From assembly GCA_017654935.2 (NCBI GenBank), contig CM065693.1:20500591-20564590 (forward strand): a stretch of 64,000 nucleotides of DNA, given 5' to 3'. The DNA is from Phymorhynchus buccinoides. Lineage: Eukaryota > Mollusca > Gastropoda > Neogastropoda > Raphitomidae. Positions 11,901-24,890 of the stretch are shown piece after piece. The notes under the pieces are model-generated. The model worked only from the letters and a program-made list of their open reading frames with translations. It searched no databases and was not told the origin of the DNA. The translations under genes and the position numbers were made by a program. Positions within the stretch are counted from its first letter, which is position 1. Every line of letters starts with the position of its first letter.

Positions 11901-12470
11901 GGCGGAGTGAAAGGGTAAGGTGGTAAGAGACGTGGTAATCAGATCATAGGGAAGCTAGGTGGAATGAGGGGTGTACGCCTAAGTATAAGGGCAAAGGGCA
12001 GTGTGTCAAGTGTGTGCTTGTTGTATAACTTCCAGTAGAGGAAGTTGAACCTGTTGGACTGGAAGACTATGTAAGCTATCTGAGGAAGACTTTTTTTGCA
12101 GCTTTTTTATGCAGGGAGTGTTAGGTATAATAAAAAAAACCCAGTTGTGTAGTGTCAATTTTGGCTCGTTTTTTGTGTGTGTAGTTTTGTGCTATACGCT
12201 GTGACTGAAAAGCTTGCGCAAGTTAGGAGTCCTGTTACGCTGTGTAATTATGTGGTATAAGGAACGAGCGGTGATAGGGTGTTTCTTTGGTGACAACAGC
12301 GCATGAGCACCCAACATGGCGGCTATCAGGAAAAGGACAAAGCGGTTACACCACATGTTTGATTTTAGAGCATTTTCATTTGCGACAACCATGTGTATTT
12401 TTAGTTTGGGCTTTTAGTGGGACCAACATGGAGGCGCTGACATCATGAACTTGTTCTCTATTGGATTGTT
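11901..12470. other. Non-coding, putative intron 1
   Basis: Contains a perfect YY1-type motif 'aacatggcggc' (12,313-12,323). Otherwise no gene. Confidence 0.35.
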
Positions 12471-12883
12471 TATATCGTTGGTGAAATTCAAAAACCGTGT
12501 ATCTCAATTTTTTATTTTTTTTAGTTAGGTACATATTCAGCTCTCTCTAATTTTTCCCGCCACCTTCCACCAAAAGCTCGTATCTCTAACGACTTTCTAT
12601 CTGGGGTAAATGAGGTTGTGAAAATAGAAGAAAAACTCGTAAGTCCCAAATTTAGATCTAGTTCAGGACAAAAACCTCGTATCTTCGTTCTTTTCAAGTC
12701 TAAATTTTTATTTTAAAAAAAAGTAATTTTAGCGAAATGCAGGACTAAACTTGCAATGTCATATTCATCATGTAGTTAATCAATTGTGGTCAACGCAGTT
12801 AATTTTTAAAAGATTTTTTTTTCCTTTTTTCTCAAAACTACCAAAATTGAGATACAAGGTTTTTGAATTCACCGACGATATAT
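12471..12883. mobile_element. MITE family with ~30-bp TIR, copy 2
   Basis: Begins 'atcgttggtgaaattcaaaa' and ends 'gaattcaccgacgatata'. Internal sequence matches the copies at 8,955 and 50,158 ('atctggggtaaatgaggttg' and 'cccaaatttagatctagttc'). Confidence 0.8.
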
Positions 12884-13800
12884 TCCTGTACGAGAAGCAA
12901 GTCTATCAATTAAAAGTTTTTGGATTATTTTAAAGTTTCTTTCCAACTACGAATTATCTCCAGTTTACGGGTATGAACATGAAAATGTCCAGTTATGTTA
13001 TGAAAATGTAACTTTCTTGAAGAGACACTGCAATCGACATCAAATTTGTGACATTACTACTGCCATTTTGAGCTTACACACATTGTTGTCATTATTTGAT
13101 ATAGAGTTCATGATATCATGGCATTGTGGTTTTCCCGATCGCCGTTACATTCATTGTTGTCACCACTGACACAGTATGTCATCCTTACAAATGTAATTAA
13201 ACATCACTGTCGTCATATAGATCTAAGTTTGGACTTTGTGAATTATAGATATCTCAGCATATAGATCTAATCTTCAGAAATTGTGTGGGGTTTATAAAAA
13301 TAATGTTTCCACTTACAATTATCTTTTTTTTATACATTTTTAATTACTCTGCAAGCTAGCATGTTAGATCCAAATAATTACGGTCTGCTATAAATGAATG
13401 TGGATACATTGTAATAGCCTAACATGAGTCCAAATTTAGCTCAAAGCTAAAAGTTGCATCTAAAAGCAAGAATGGTTTATCTTAAAGAAATAAAGTTTGC
13501 CAGTTTAGATCTAACTTTTTGTTTGCTTTGGTGACATCTAATCAAATCACATTTAAGAAGTTCAACACAGAAGATGTTGCTTCATTCCTTTGTAAACAAT
13601 GAAGTCTTCTTCTTCTTGGTCACTCAGACAGGGACACCAGTGGAAATGATGAAATAGATATATGAGCAAATCTGAAATTACCTTTTATGTTAATAAGCTT
13701 CCGGATTTTTATCTCTGCACCTTTTATCGTCACAGAGTTAGGCGGTGGTGCTGTAGGTGGCTTTGGTGGGGGAGTAGTGTGCCTTTAATGGAGAGTTGTA
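12884..13800. other. AT-rich non-coding, putative intron
   Basis: No gene, repeat partner or array seen. Confidence 0.4.
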
Positions 13801-13952
13801 CAGTCAAAGACTCAAACCTCTATTTTAAGAATTGGAGGGATCTTATAACGGAGGTCATTTTTATAGGAAGAGTTCAGCATCCATTCCAAAAACATCGGTC
13901 TTAAATGAGAGGAGGTCTTTTAATGGAGGTTCTTATAATAGAGGTTTGACTG
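13801..13952. mobile_element. TA-flanked MITE (CAGTCAAACCTC type)
   Basis: 'TA-CAGTCAAAGACTCAAACC' at the left and '...ATAGAGGTTTGACTG-TA' at the right, with interior 'cttataa' motifs. Same architecture as the TA-flanked element at 4,041. Confidence 0.65.
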
Positions 13953-14785
13953 TACATTGTTTATTTTATTATCTTATCTCCTAGCCTTACTATTTAAGTC
14001 TTTGTAAACAATGCTTTCTAGATCCAAACTGCTGTTTATACTAGATTAAGATATGTCTGCCATTTTACTAAATTATAGGGCGTGTAGATTAAGCACTAGC
14101 TGCACTGGAGCAAGTGGTTACACTTGAACTGGTGTGTCTAATGTCACACTAGACATTAGAAGCGCGGCTGGTAATGTTTTTAGTGGTGTTTGTTGGGGGT
14201 TTTCCTGGCTGGCTGACTGACTGTTTATGTGGATATGTATTTTACTACGGTAGTGTTTGGATGGAGGGACCTAGGAGGCTAAAATATTGCGAACGGATAG
14301 GTAGTTACGATGTCTAGGCTAAGTTAAAAAATGAAGGTCATTGCTCAAATGTCAAGGCTCATGGAGCCAAACATGCTGCTGCGTGGCTGGCAATCTAGGA
14401 TCTTCACGCTCTAGTTATGCAAATTGTTTTTGTCACATCTGGACTCAAGTCTCAAAGCACTGATGTAGTTTCATGTCGGATCTAATGTCGATATCCTCAC
14501 TTTTCCACTTTAAAGTGACCGCTCTCACCTTTGCTTGAGCAGAGAAGTTTCTCTCTGGAACACTGTGTTTGTGAGGCACTTTTTAGCACAAATATTAGCC
14601 AACATTGAACAAATCCATCATTGAACTCATCCCAACTCCGGCTTCTTTGCTCAGTTACCATGGGTGTCATTTTGTGTCAAGTGTGCAAGAGAAAGCATTA
14701 GGAGCAATGACTGGAGTGAGTTCCATGCAGCTGTAGTATAGTCTTAATTTTTTCAGACTTTTCTTTTCTTAATTTATATTTTAGT
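13953..14785. other. Non-coding, putative intron
   Basis: Includes one inverted, diverged unit of the 4.4-5.2 kb array at about 14,265-14,400 ('ggagggacctagg' then 'aatgaaggtcatt'). No gene. Confidence 0.45.
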
Positions 14786-14962
14786 GTACCATATTTTTCG
14801 GACTATAGTAGAAGGCGCTCTTTATTATAAGGCGCACACCCCAAATTTTACACAAAATCCAGATTTTGTTAATATATTTTGTTACTATTTTTTTTTAGTC
14901 ATAAGGCGGCTGGGCCTCAGTCTGAGAAAAACGTATCGCCTTATAGTCAGAAAATTATGGTA
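14786..14962. mobile_element. MITE with 'ttcggactata' termini, copy 1
   Basis: 'taccatatttttcggactat' at the left is matched inverted by 'atagtcagaaaattatggta' at the right, with 'ataaggcgcac' inside. Relatives: about 31,005-31,175, 47,868-48,436 (longer) and 63,905 to the window end. Confidence 0.65.
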
Positions 14963-15478
14963 TTGTTTCAGCGGCAGTCTACCATGGTCACCAGTGACAA
15001 GCCTTTATTATCAATCTTTTTAAATGTATGCTTTTGATTGTCAAATGTGTGTGCCTATGAACAACAAATAGAATCATTCTAAATTTGATGTTTACTTTGA
15101 CTTAGATCTAATTTAGTAACAATACTAACATTGTCCATTTTTCTTATTTTTTAAAATCAACATGTCAATTCAGATTTGAGCTGTACAGGTGTTTGACTTG
15201 ACTGCCACCTTTGAAGTTTGAGCTGTTATATATTTAAATCCCATTGTTTCTGTTAAAAATAGGGTGGCAGGTTTTTTCATCATACACCTGGTTTTGGATT
15301 TGGGCACTGTGGCTTCCGATTTTGGAGTTTATTGCACAGTAAAAACATCGGGCAGAACTTCTGGAATTTGAGTCTTTAGCAAAATGTTGACTGCAAGTTT
15401 TGAAAGCAGTGAAGCAATCTTGTTTCAAAATTTTGTATGAAAAAAAGTATCCTATATCAATAACTCACACACAAATGT

Positions 15479-15482
<4 letters not shown>
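14963..15482. other. Non-coding, putative intron
   Basis: AT-rich, no recognised feature. Confidence 0.4.
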
Positions 15483-15550
<68 letters not shown>

Positions 15551-15571
15551 ACACACACAGAGACGCACACG

Positions 15572-15622
<51 letters not shown>
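15483..15622. repeat. Compound (AG)n(AC)n microsatellite
   Basis: (AG)n from 15,483 to about 15,547, then (AC)n-rich to 15,622. Confidence 0.95.
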
Positions 15623-15629
<7 letters not shown>

Positions 15630-16114
15630 AATCCTTTGCTCTTCATATGGTGGAGGTTTGCACTGGAGGTTCAACATTCAAAATCTGAACAGGTTGGGTG
15701 ATGCTGATCAAGAATGTAAGTGGTTTGGGGGGGTCTCCAACCAATGGTCTTCATGATAAGGTGTGAACAGACAAAATTAATTGTATAGATGTTCAGAAGT
15801 TTTTGTGTGGAAATTGACATGTGTAGGGAAAGTGGGAAAGGAGACTTGTGAGTAAACTTTTACGCTTCACTGCTCAAGAATAAAGCTGTTTCCGCTCGGC
15901 TGGTTTTTGTATTATAACTCTCCCCTTACAAAGTTACACCCCAGCCATTCTGCCACTATGCATTGTTGAAAGTCATTCAGCTGAAATAGTTAGGGTTTAC
16001 TTAGAAGGTTGGAAATATTTCAGTGGATAGTAGTGTCACAAGTGTTGTTAATAGTGTCAGCTACTGTGGTTAGTCTTTCTTACTCATAACCATGTTGGCT
16101 TCTAGCAATTTGTA

Positions 16115-16490
16115 TGTTGTTGTTGTCGTACCTTGGCTTAAAAACTCCAGGGATCATCCCAACAGCTGCAGCACTTGCACACTATGGTACAAGCGCACCA
16201 GCTAGGAATGAGAACATTACGTGTGTGACCGGTTTTTTTATTACCCCGCCACGTGGGCAGCCACACTCCGACTTCGGAGGATTTTGGAGACTGACGATGT
16301 TATGCTAGGAGCTTGTCATGGCTAAAGACAATCCCCGCATAACCATGCAGAGCATAACAACATTCTGACGTGGCCTTGGTGTTCAATGTCAGTGAGGCTT
16401 TAAACTGAAAATTCTCTGCCCCTGTCTCGTGCACTGAGATGCCAACGACACCTACTTAAGATTATCGCCCTTCCTGTCAGGAACTAGTTT
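16115..16490 (+). mobile_element. Dispersed SINE-like repeat S, copy 1
   Basis: Begins near 'tgttgttgtcgtaccttggc', then 'gactccagggatcatccc'-type text, 'gagaacattacgtgtgtgac', 'gtgggcagccacactccgac'. It runs on into 'gaccatgcagagcataac'-like sequence and a segment shared with 45,090-45,400 (inverted, 'ctgcccctgtctcgtgcact'). Other S copies: 36,517, 38,550, 56,722 (+); 60,394, 61,638, 62,060 (-). The repeated boundaries show mobility; no box A/B promoter was found. Confidence 0.6.
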
Positions 16491-16616
16491 TTGCATAAGA
16501 GAGAGAGAAAACGAAAACGAAATTTTATTTAACCAGGGAAATATAACATAAGCAATAACACTGCTTTTTTCCCCATCCAGCCTAGGGGGTGGAACCCAAA
16601 TCAAACAAAATTCAAG

Positions 16617-17215
16617 CAGCAAAGTTAACTATCGCGTCTCCCCGTGGGGATAAAAATAGTTCCCCCACCTTCTGGAAGTTCTGTGCTTGTAACTTCCTCT
16701 TATCTGCTACTCTCTTTGACGCTGTCTTTTTCCTTTGCTTACTGTCATCTATCGTTCTGACTTAGTGGCCCATTTTGCTGCCTTTTCCCCAAAAAAATCT
16801 TCCAAATAACTTTTCTCCTTTGAGCTCCTCCGAAATTGGAATGTGTCAGCTGTACGCAGCGGGGAGACCAGTGAAAACTGAAAACGGACACATACATACT
16901 TTACCCATTATGACCTTTTGGCCTGGGAACGCAGAAGAAAAAAAACTAACGCATGCATAAAAAGGGATAAGGCAAATAGGTTACACAAATTCTGGAAGTT
17001 CTGTGCTTGTAACTTCCTCTGATCTGTCACTCTCTTTGACTCTGCCTCTTCCCTTCGCTTACTGTCATCTGCTATCTTTCTATCTCACTGGTCCATTCTC
17101 CTGCCTTTTTTTCTATAAATTCTTACAAAGATTTCTTCAGCCGAAGTCGGACATGCTGGGCCTAACTATTCTTAGTTAGGCGCATAATGGCAGCATGACG
17201 CATCTACGCTAATAT
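16617..17215 (+). repeat. Dispersed repeat R, two adjacent copies
   Basis: Both parts carry 'ttctggaagttctgtgcttg' (16,671 and 16,990) followed by 'cactctctttgactctgcct'-like sequence and 'ttactgtcatct'. The first runs to about 16,975, the second to about 17,215. Other copies: 32,560-33,030 (two partial), 37,655-37,935 (-), 48,738-49,050. Non-autonomous element of unknown class. Confidence 0.6.
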
Positions 17216-17688
17216 GACAGGAATCTGTCTGAGCGAACAAAGAAGAGGTTACAAAAAAAGGAGAAAGAAAGGCTAGGGAGGTGAGGGGGTGGGGTGAAGT
17301 GCATACAGTACTGAGGCTTGCCACAACACACAATGTCAAACAAGAAATAATTAAACTAGAAATGCACTGACAGTGAAACCTGGCTAGAAAGAAGCATAAC
17401 AAACACACTAACAGGACATGTGCGAACCTCGAAACCTGCCTGTGTAGCTCTTCTCCCCCTTCCCCACTTTCCTTTTCCCCCCGAGTTTTTTACAGCCCGG
17501 CCAGACAGGGAAAATAAAAGGTCATGGTTAAGAAGCTTCAAAATGTCTGCCTCTGCATTCTTTGAGTAATGCCGATCGAGAATATATGATTGGATCAGTG
17601 TACGATGAATGGTTTTCTTGTAACAGCCTCAAGGTAAAATGTCAAGGTCAGGAAGCTTCAAATGTCACGCACTGCATTCCTTGATCAA

Positions 17689-17723
<35 letters not shown>

Positions 17724-18600
17724 AGGTTGTGGGTGTATGGGCAAAGGTGTTCAAACTATAGTCACTGCTAAAAGAGACTAACTCAAAAGTCAAGGTCAAG
17801 GTCAGGAATGCAGACAAGACTTCGCACTACACAGGACCTTGACCCAGTCTACCAACCTGCCAAATTTGAAGCCCAAATTTGCCCAAAAGAAAAGTGGAAG
17901 ATTAGATCTATGGCTAAAACACCAATGTTACACCTCCAAGGCCTGCATCCTTGAGTACACCTTCACTGGTACCCAATATTCAGACTTACGGAAGCCAATA
18001 TACCTACATATGAAGTTTGAACATATCAAGTCCAGCGATGTAAAAAATATGGCCACAAAAAGAAATTTCTGTTTTCAAGGTCAAAGTCAGCACGGTTACA
18101 ATTTTTTAACAGGACCATCCATGCACCGTGATACACCACCACACAAAATTTGAAGCGATTGTGTTCACTAGTGGTTCACAAAATACAGCTCGGACATTAA
18201 ATATATTGCGCAGAGAAGAAAATTTCAGTTTTTAAGGTCAAACTTCAAGGTCAAGGTCAGCATTGTCATGAACATTGAAAGGAATTGGTTCTTTGAAATG
18301 TGGTGTAGCAAATTAATGCCGAGTAGCATTAAAACTGAAAGATCTATGCTAATATTGCTATGCTAATATAATAATAAAATTCATTACATATATGTGTGAG
18401 TGTTTGTTCGCCACCCTGTAACTCATGAACCGATGCACAGAATCGCTTCAAATTTTGTGTGGTGGTGTATCATGATTCACAGATGGTCCCAGTGGAAATC
18501 TCCGCCAAGGAAGACTCACTTTTCTGTAAGATCTTATAAGCTGTAGTAGAAAAGGGTAGTAACTCTAGGGACTGATGGGCTGGATTGGCTTACTTCACTT
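17216..18600. other. Non-coding, putative intron, with AGGTCA-rich repeats
   Basis: (AT)n at 17,691-17,720. Repeated 'aaggtcaaggtca' phrases at about 17,790, 18,075 and 18,240. An inverted pair 'caccaccacacaaaatttga' (about 18,135) and its complement at about 18,450 bounds a ~380-bp unit. Likely an old non-autonomous element. No gene. Confidence 0.5.
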
Positions 18601-18734
18601 GAACTATAAATCTGACTGAATCAGAGAGTGGGGCGGGGGAGAGAAAGAGAGAGTGTGTGCACGCGCATGAAGTGTAGCGAGGTGGTTTGCTACTTGACTG
18701 ATAATTTTGGAATTTGGGTGTATGTTGTTTGCAG

Positions 18735-21597
18735 AGTAGTGCAGATGCCATGCCGGTGTCCATCAAAGGCGAGCCTCGCAATGCAGATGCCTCCCAGCGT
18801 CCCCAACCTCCACCACACCAACCACCCCCACCCCCAGCATTGCGGCCTGTGTCCACGACGAATGGATCCACTCCAGCAGCTTACGGTATGCATGCTTCTA
18901 GCACAGGTGTGCCCCCGAGCAGCGGACCTGGAGCCACCAGACCAGCTCCTAACGCCTCCCAGCCTGTCCCCACCCATGCCACTCCCTCCACCATGCAGAC
19001 TGCCAACGGCACCGCGCCAGCTCCGGCAGCAGAGACGGAGAAGCCAGAGGACGCCATCGACTACGACAGTGTGCGGGGCGTGTTCGGCTGGGCCACGCTG
19101 GACGACGTCAGCGTGCCCTGCATCATCCGCAAGGGCAAGCAGTTTGTGGCGGTGCGCATCGTTGAAAAGAAGGTGCTCAACAAGTACCCCAACTCCTTCC
19201 CCGATGAGCTGGGCCGCAAGGAGCCGCTGGTCAGCTACTTTGTGACGGAGGCGGAAGCTGCCCTGCTGAACGAGATCAACACGGACCACTGCAGCTACGA
19301 GTACGGCCAGCAGCCCTTCACCACCAAAGACCTCATCGTGGACCTGGTGGAGTTTGAGGACTTCTACAAGCTGGTGAAGAAAACCTTCCCCGACAACGTG
19401 TTGGCATCCATAAGTGCCAGGGACAACGCCAAAAGGTCTAGTGTGGACGAGAGAAAGATCCTGTTGTCTAAAGCGTGTGGCTGGATGCAGATCAACAACA
19501 CTGTGACTCCTTACATCTACAGGTCCCACGAGAAGTATGTGCCTTTGTCCGTCATTCAGTACGCTGCACAACTGTTGACTAAAGAGCAGGTGGAGGGCCA
19601 CCTGCCCAGCGCAGAAGAGTGTGAATTGTTGAACGACACGTGCAGAGCCGCCGGCTTTGATTTCACTTTCGGAAGGAACACCAAGCTTCTGCACATTACG
19701 GAGGTGATGAAGCGATGTGAGGTGAAGATTTTTGAGCTTCCGTTTGAGAACCCGCTGCAGCATGCCCAGTACATCGACTCCTTGAACCAGGGTGACGGCA
19801 CAGGGCTGCCGGCCCCTCTCATCGGCCCCTCTGGGATTGTAGGGAGAATGGCGCTGCCCTTTCAGTCCAGACCAACGTTCACTGAGGGTCCGCCCAACAT
19901 GAACCCGTTCACTCCGTACAACCCGTTCATGTCCATGATGAACATGATGTCCCAGGCCCCTGTGTCAGTCCCTAACCACATGCACCCCAGGGCCCCACAG
20001 ATGGCGGGGGCCAGGAGCATGCCAGGCGGCCCCCAGCTGTCCATGGTGCGCACACAGACCGCCCCCGTCTTCTACCCCCCGACTAGTGCAGGGGCCGCCT
20101 CCCAGTCCAGAGGATCGCAGGTCAGCAACTCTGTGATGTCCCGGACATCGGGCCCCGTGCCTGGCGTTCATAGCAAAGCTCCGACTCCTCCGGGGGTGCC
20201 TGCACTTCATGGACTGCACCACAGCCCCCCACAAGGTCACCTTGGAGCTCCGGGGATGGTTGCAACTCCTGGTCAGTTTCAGGGCCACAGAGGTATTCCA
20301 GGCCCAGGGCAGCTGCCCCAGATATCCTCCCAGTCGCCTCTAAGTCGTGCTCCCCCTCCCAGCTACCCAGCTACTTCCCACATCAGACAGACGTTGAATC
20401 ACCCCTCTATTATCAGTCCCTCTGCTCAGCGTGGCAGCACACCCCATGCCTACATGCAGTCCCCTCATCCTGGCAGCAGCCCGGACATGGTCATACCTGG
20501 CGTTGGGCCTGTGTCTCGAGGGGTACCCATGGTGGGATTCCATCCTGGGGTAGCAGCGCCACCAGGGACAATGCCAGCTCACATGGGCGTGCCCCGGACT
20601 CCCCAGCCCCAGGCTTTGGCCCAATCCCAGCCCCACCCACCCCACTCTCAGCCCCATGCCATGCCCCGCCATCACTCTCCTCCAGGTCCGCGCCTGCCTC
20701 AGGGAGGAGGCTCAGCGGTTCGTACACAGTTGTCCAACAATGCTGTGAATCAGGCTGGTCCGCCCAGCCATGCTAACCCCGCCCTCCCAACCCCCAATGC
20801 CCCGGTATATCCTGTTCAGCTGAGTCACGCCGCTCAGCAAAACCAGAGCCATTCAGGGAGGTTAGGTGCCCCGGAATCTGCCACCAAGACACCACCAGAG
20901 ACTGCCTCCGTCGTTCCCACCCAGGGACCGGATGACCATGTGAAACTGGTAGGGGACATCAGGGCAGAGATGGTGAACGGGAAGAGCATATCGTGCCTGA
21001 ACAGAAACTCTCCCGAACGCCTGGGCAGCTTTTGCCTGGTGGAGGCAGTGGCCAAGCTGTACTTTCCCCGGTGCAGTTTGTCGGAGTTTGTGAACGCTTT
21101 GCAGAATGTGCTGTGCATCAACCTGCCCGTGTGCACAGAGCCCGAGGCCAAGGCCTTCATCCACTTCTACAACCTGCCCGTGGCCAAGCTCAACGACAAC
21201 CACATGATCAGCCTGCAGGACCTGAAGAACTACTTCCCCCAAATCTCCTACATGTTCCAGCATGCTGCCTTGGACTCCAGCGGCGGCGCGCAGGGACAGT
21301 ACATGTCCTCCAACTCGCGCGGTGGTGGCAGGTCGAAGGGAACGGAAGGGGGCCACAAAAAACTGGCGTCCCCTTCTGCGCCGATCACCATAGTGTTGAA
21401 CAACAATGACAGTGGTGATGTGATCAGTATAGACTCCGAGTCTCCCACGCAGGGCAGGGATAGTAGTGGTGGTGGGCAGAGCTCGAAACGAAAGATAGAG
21501 GAGGGTGAGGGTGCTGGTGGGAAACACAGTCGCTCCAGTGACCAGAGAGGACCGTACAGGGTGGACGAAGTGGACGGCAATGGGACAGCACCGCCAG
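18735..21597 (+). CDS. Large coding exon of a protein with three copies of one domain (family not recognised)
   Basis: The exon opens after a good acceptor (tgtatgttgtttgcag|AG, 18,719-18,734) and ends at donor CAG|GTGGGT (21,597/21,598), leaving phase 1. The first ATG is at 18,750; earlier coding exons cannot be excluded because the frame is open back to the acceptor. From that ATG, residues ~105-215, ~230-345 and ~730-837 are three diverged globular segments, each with a '(T/A)E(A/P/E)E-x-x-L/F' motif (e.g. VTEAEAALLNEIN near 164, PSAEECELLND near 286, CTEPEAKAFIH near 795). Residues ~350-723 are a Pro/Gln/Met/His-rich, probably disordered linker. The C-terminus is Ser/Gly/acidic with SSKRK (basic, near 911) and VISIDSESP (near 891, SUMO-interaction-like). 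Near the start, SIKGEP fits a SUMO acceptor consensus (K6). GC-rich coding, codon usage and domain conservation argue for a real gene. A nuclear, transcription-related role is inference only. Confidence 0.85.
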
Positions 21598-21894
21598 GTG
21601 GGTACTTTTACTAGTTGATTTCATGTCTCAGTGAAAACATACATGTTTCAAGTTAAAAAATATGTATTCATGGTCATGAGTGTGTGTCTGGTTCAATTTT
21701 TGGCTCACTCGTGTTAACGAAGTTAACAGGAAGTGAGTCTATAGTATGATAGTTCGGTTGTTTGTCTGTATGTGTGTGTTGCGTCCATGGTCTAATCTCC
21801 AAACTTTAACGTTGGCATTTTCTCGGGAAATAGAAGGCATACATTGTTCAAACTTTGCACAGTGACACATATGTATATAGATAGATGTCTGTGC

Positions 21895-22321
21895 AAGCTT
21901 TCGGTAAAGGTCAAGATGTGCCACCCCCCCTACCTATCTCGGTGAATTCTATTTTTCCGTTATTGCCTTTCTTACCATACATAAAGCTGTATTTTAGGAA
22001 CATTTTTAGCTAATAACCTTTTTCAAATACTAACCCTAACCCTAACCCTAGCCCTAACCCTAACCCTACCCCCCACCCTATAAGACGGAAAAACGCAACA
22101 AACCACAACTGTGACAAATCGCGGTGTACTGCAGTACATAGTGGGGGGTAGGGTTAGGTTTAGGGCTAGGGTTAGGGTTAGGGTTAGTATTCCCAAAAGG
22201 TTATTACCTCAATATGTTCCTAAAATACAGCTTTATGTATGGTAAGAAAGGCAAAAACGGAAAAATAGAATTAACCGAGAAATGCAGGGGGGGTGGCACA
22301 TCTTTACCTTTGCCAAGCTTT
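21895..22321. repeat. Foldback element with TTAGGG-type telomeric repeats
   Basis: Two ~185-bp arms in inverted orientation (about 21,895-22,083 and 22,140-22,321). Shared text includes 'gatgtgccacccccc' / 'ggggggtggcacatc' and 'cttaccatacataaagctgt' / its complement. The inner ends of the arms are (TAACCC)n (22,031-22,075) and (TTAGGG)n (22,149-22,188), with a ~55-bp loop. Intronic. Confidence 0.8.
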
Positions 22322-22989
22322 CAAACAATAATGATTTGAATAATCATATAGTAATAAGCCAAGTGTCCGTGTGTCTGTGTGTCTGAAAGTGAAACACAAA
22401 ACGGGCCTTATAACTCCGCCGTTTTTCTTAATTATTTTATTTTAGTTGTATCCATTAACGATAGTTTCATTTGTACTTTAAAATTTTATTGGCAATCTTG
22501 TACTTAAGACACCCCCCCCCCCCAATCTTTGTTTGTTGTCCCACATGTTCCTGTTCGAGTGAGCCTTGAAGGCTTTGCCTCTTGTTCATACATGACTTAC
22601 AAATTGTGTACATCTGATCATACATGTACACCTCTTTTTGTGTGATTTTGTTCAATTATATATTTTTTTAGTGCATTAAACACCACTTTGAAACTTGGCA
22701 TTGGTGTGACATGGTACTCATAATTTGAATGAAAACTAGAAATGGGTTGATGTGTTTCTTGAAGAAAGAAGATTTTGAAATAAGTTTATTGTGCTCAAGC
22801 TTGTATCACTCCACACATTGAATACTACACTTTGTTACTGTTAAGATCTTTTCTTCTTTTTTTCCCTGTAAGTGTAACTCTTAGTCTTAGTATCCTGTGT
22901 GAGGATGTGTGGTGGGGGTGGGGTGTGTGCCTATCTGTGTGTCTATGTTGGTTTAATCTTATGATGCCATATTTGCCCCCTATGCATAC

Positions 22990-23310
22990 GTTATGGTTAT
23001 TACTGCAATGTTCATGTTAGGCACCAAAAAAAAAGGTCCGTTTCCTGTTTCATCAGTTTGAAAAATAGGGTAGGTAGGTCGGCTTCTTTTTTTTAATGTA
23101 CGTCAAAATGATGCACTGGGTGGTGAATTTTTGCATCAAAATCAGTAACCTGTATGTCATTGACGGCCGTGACGCACATATTTGCATAATCGGGAACACA
23201 CTGCTTTGGTTTTATTGATTTTTAAATATATTTTTTCGTCACTGGTCAAAAAAAAGTTTAGGGTCAGCGACCAAAAACTAGGGTCGGTCGGCAAACCGGA
23301 AACAAACCTT
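22990..23310. repeat. Possible short inverted-repeat element
   Basis: 'ggtccgtttcctgtttc' (about 23,035) and 'gtcggcaaaccggaaac' (about 23,286) are inverted and imperfect around an AT-rich interior. Weak evidence. Confidence 0.3.
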
Positions 23311-23918
23311 TTTGTTGTTGTGTGCCTCAATGTTGTTGTTGTAATTGTCATTGTCTTGTAGTTGTAGTTGTAATGAGAAAACACACCTCTCTTTGATGAT
23401 TAACTATGTGTAAATTTGCTTTCAAATGTTTCATTGAATCTATAAACTTGAAAAACTGATTGCTTCTTTATTTTATTTTATTAATTTTTGTCATCCTGTT
23501 GTTTAATAATGGGCTATGTTTTCTTATGTTTGTGCTTGTTTCACTATAATTATGTATATCATATGTTGATGGGGTGAAAGAGTTAGTAAAAGCAGGAATT
23601 GTGGAATGAATGAAGAGAAGGAATAAAATTACCAAAAAACTAGAAATGCACTGTGACAGTGTGAACACAGCTAAACTTATGTTAATAAGTTGCAACAAAC
23701 CAGTCAGAGGCACTGTCAGTGTCACAATGCATATTTCTTTTCTTTCCTATTTACTAACTTTTATTCCCAATGGGATACCATACTACAGAAGTTCAGGTCC
23801 ATTTACCCACCCACTCTTTTTCCCCCTTTCTCTTCTGCACCTCTGCCTCTGCATCAAGTTGCTCACATGATGTGTTACACGATGCCTATCCTTTATTCCC
23901 TCTTTGTCTCTTCTTATC

Positions 23919-23925
<7 letters not shown>

Positions 23926-24007
<82 letters not shown>
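23926..24007. repeat. (CT)n microsatellite
   Basis: Poly-C start followed by a pure CT run of about 75 bp inside the intron. Confidence 0.95.
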
Positions 24008-24013
<6 letters not shown>

Positions 24014-24639
24014 CGTCTCTCTCCATTTCCAGTTTCTTTCTTTTTTCTTTTTTTTGCTGTCCCATCTTCTGGGCTTACAGGTTCAGTGGCGTTGCTCCGT
24101 TGCTCCCATGCCGCTCATTCCAAGTCCCAACATGTAGCCACACCCTGGCTTGCTCAGGTCGCAGAATCTGAAACCAGCAGTTCAAGGAGAGCAAATCTCT
24201 GTTAGGCCATCAGGAGGCAACCAACCGAGGAGACACTGCACTGCTGCTGAGTCACTTTGGTGGAGTTCAGTGGAGCCTGTACGCAGGACACCACCTACTA
24301 AGCTCCCCTACTGACGACAATAATGTCTTAGTCGCAGAGCCAGCGTGAGTGAGGCTCCTCCGAGGGCGCCACCACGTCCGTCCAACGACAGCTCCACAGA
24401 ACATACTGATCCCCATGACTTTGACCCGAACGCACCAAGGGCATAAACTGGATTGGAAATCGAAACTGAGGTCACCATGAATGAGAGCAGGGCATGCAAG
24501 GCCACATAATTTGAGGCATTTCTTCTTTTTGATGATTGATGGAAATGAGGCGGATGATGATAATGCTATGGAGTTCTGTATCGGTCTGAGACTATGTGAC
24601 AGGACTGTATCCTACGCTTCCTTTCATAATGATATCCCG

Positions 24640-24890
24640 GTGTTAAACCAGACACCTGCAGTGTTGGTCATGAAATTTAAACAACACTCTCAGAATCGTA
24701 TCCATTAAGTGGATGAAGCTTGACTGCATGGTTTCAGTCCTCCCATTGAGCCCATAGCCACTCACTCTGGGTAGGAGTTGGACCAGGACCGAAAAAAACC
24801 CCTCTCTGATGGGATTCGAGCCTGTGACCTCCCAGCCAGTAGTCCGCGATTTTACCACTACACCACAGCAGTTGGTCCATTTCCAGTTAT
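24640..24890 (-). mobile_element. tRNA-derived SINE (minus strand)
   Basis: On the - strand, box A 'tggtgtagtgg' (24,865-24,855) fits TRGYNNARNNG, and box B 'ggctcgaatcc' (24,822-24,812) has one mismatch to GGTTCGANNCC, at tRNA-like spacing. A non-tRNA body follows towards 24,640. No matching acceptor stem, so this is a SINE head, not a tRNA gene. Confidence 0.7.

Noticed and set aside
18690..19763. 357-codon open frame on the minus strand opposite the large exon
   Set aside because: Antisense shadow of a GC-rich coding exon; the + strand frame has consistent domains and splice sites. The same holds for the minus frame at 20,862-21,527.
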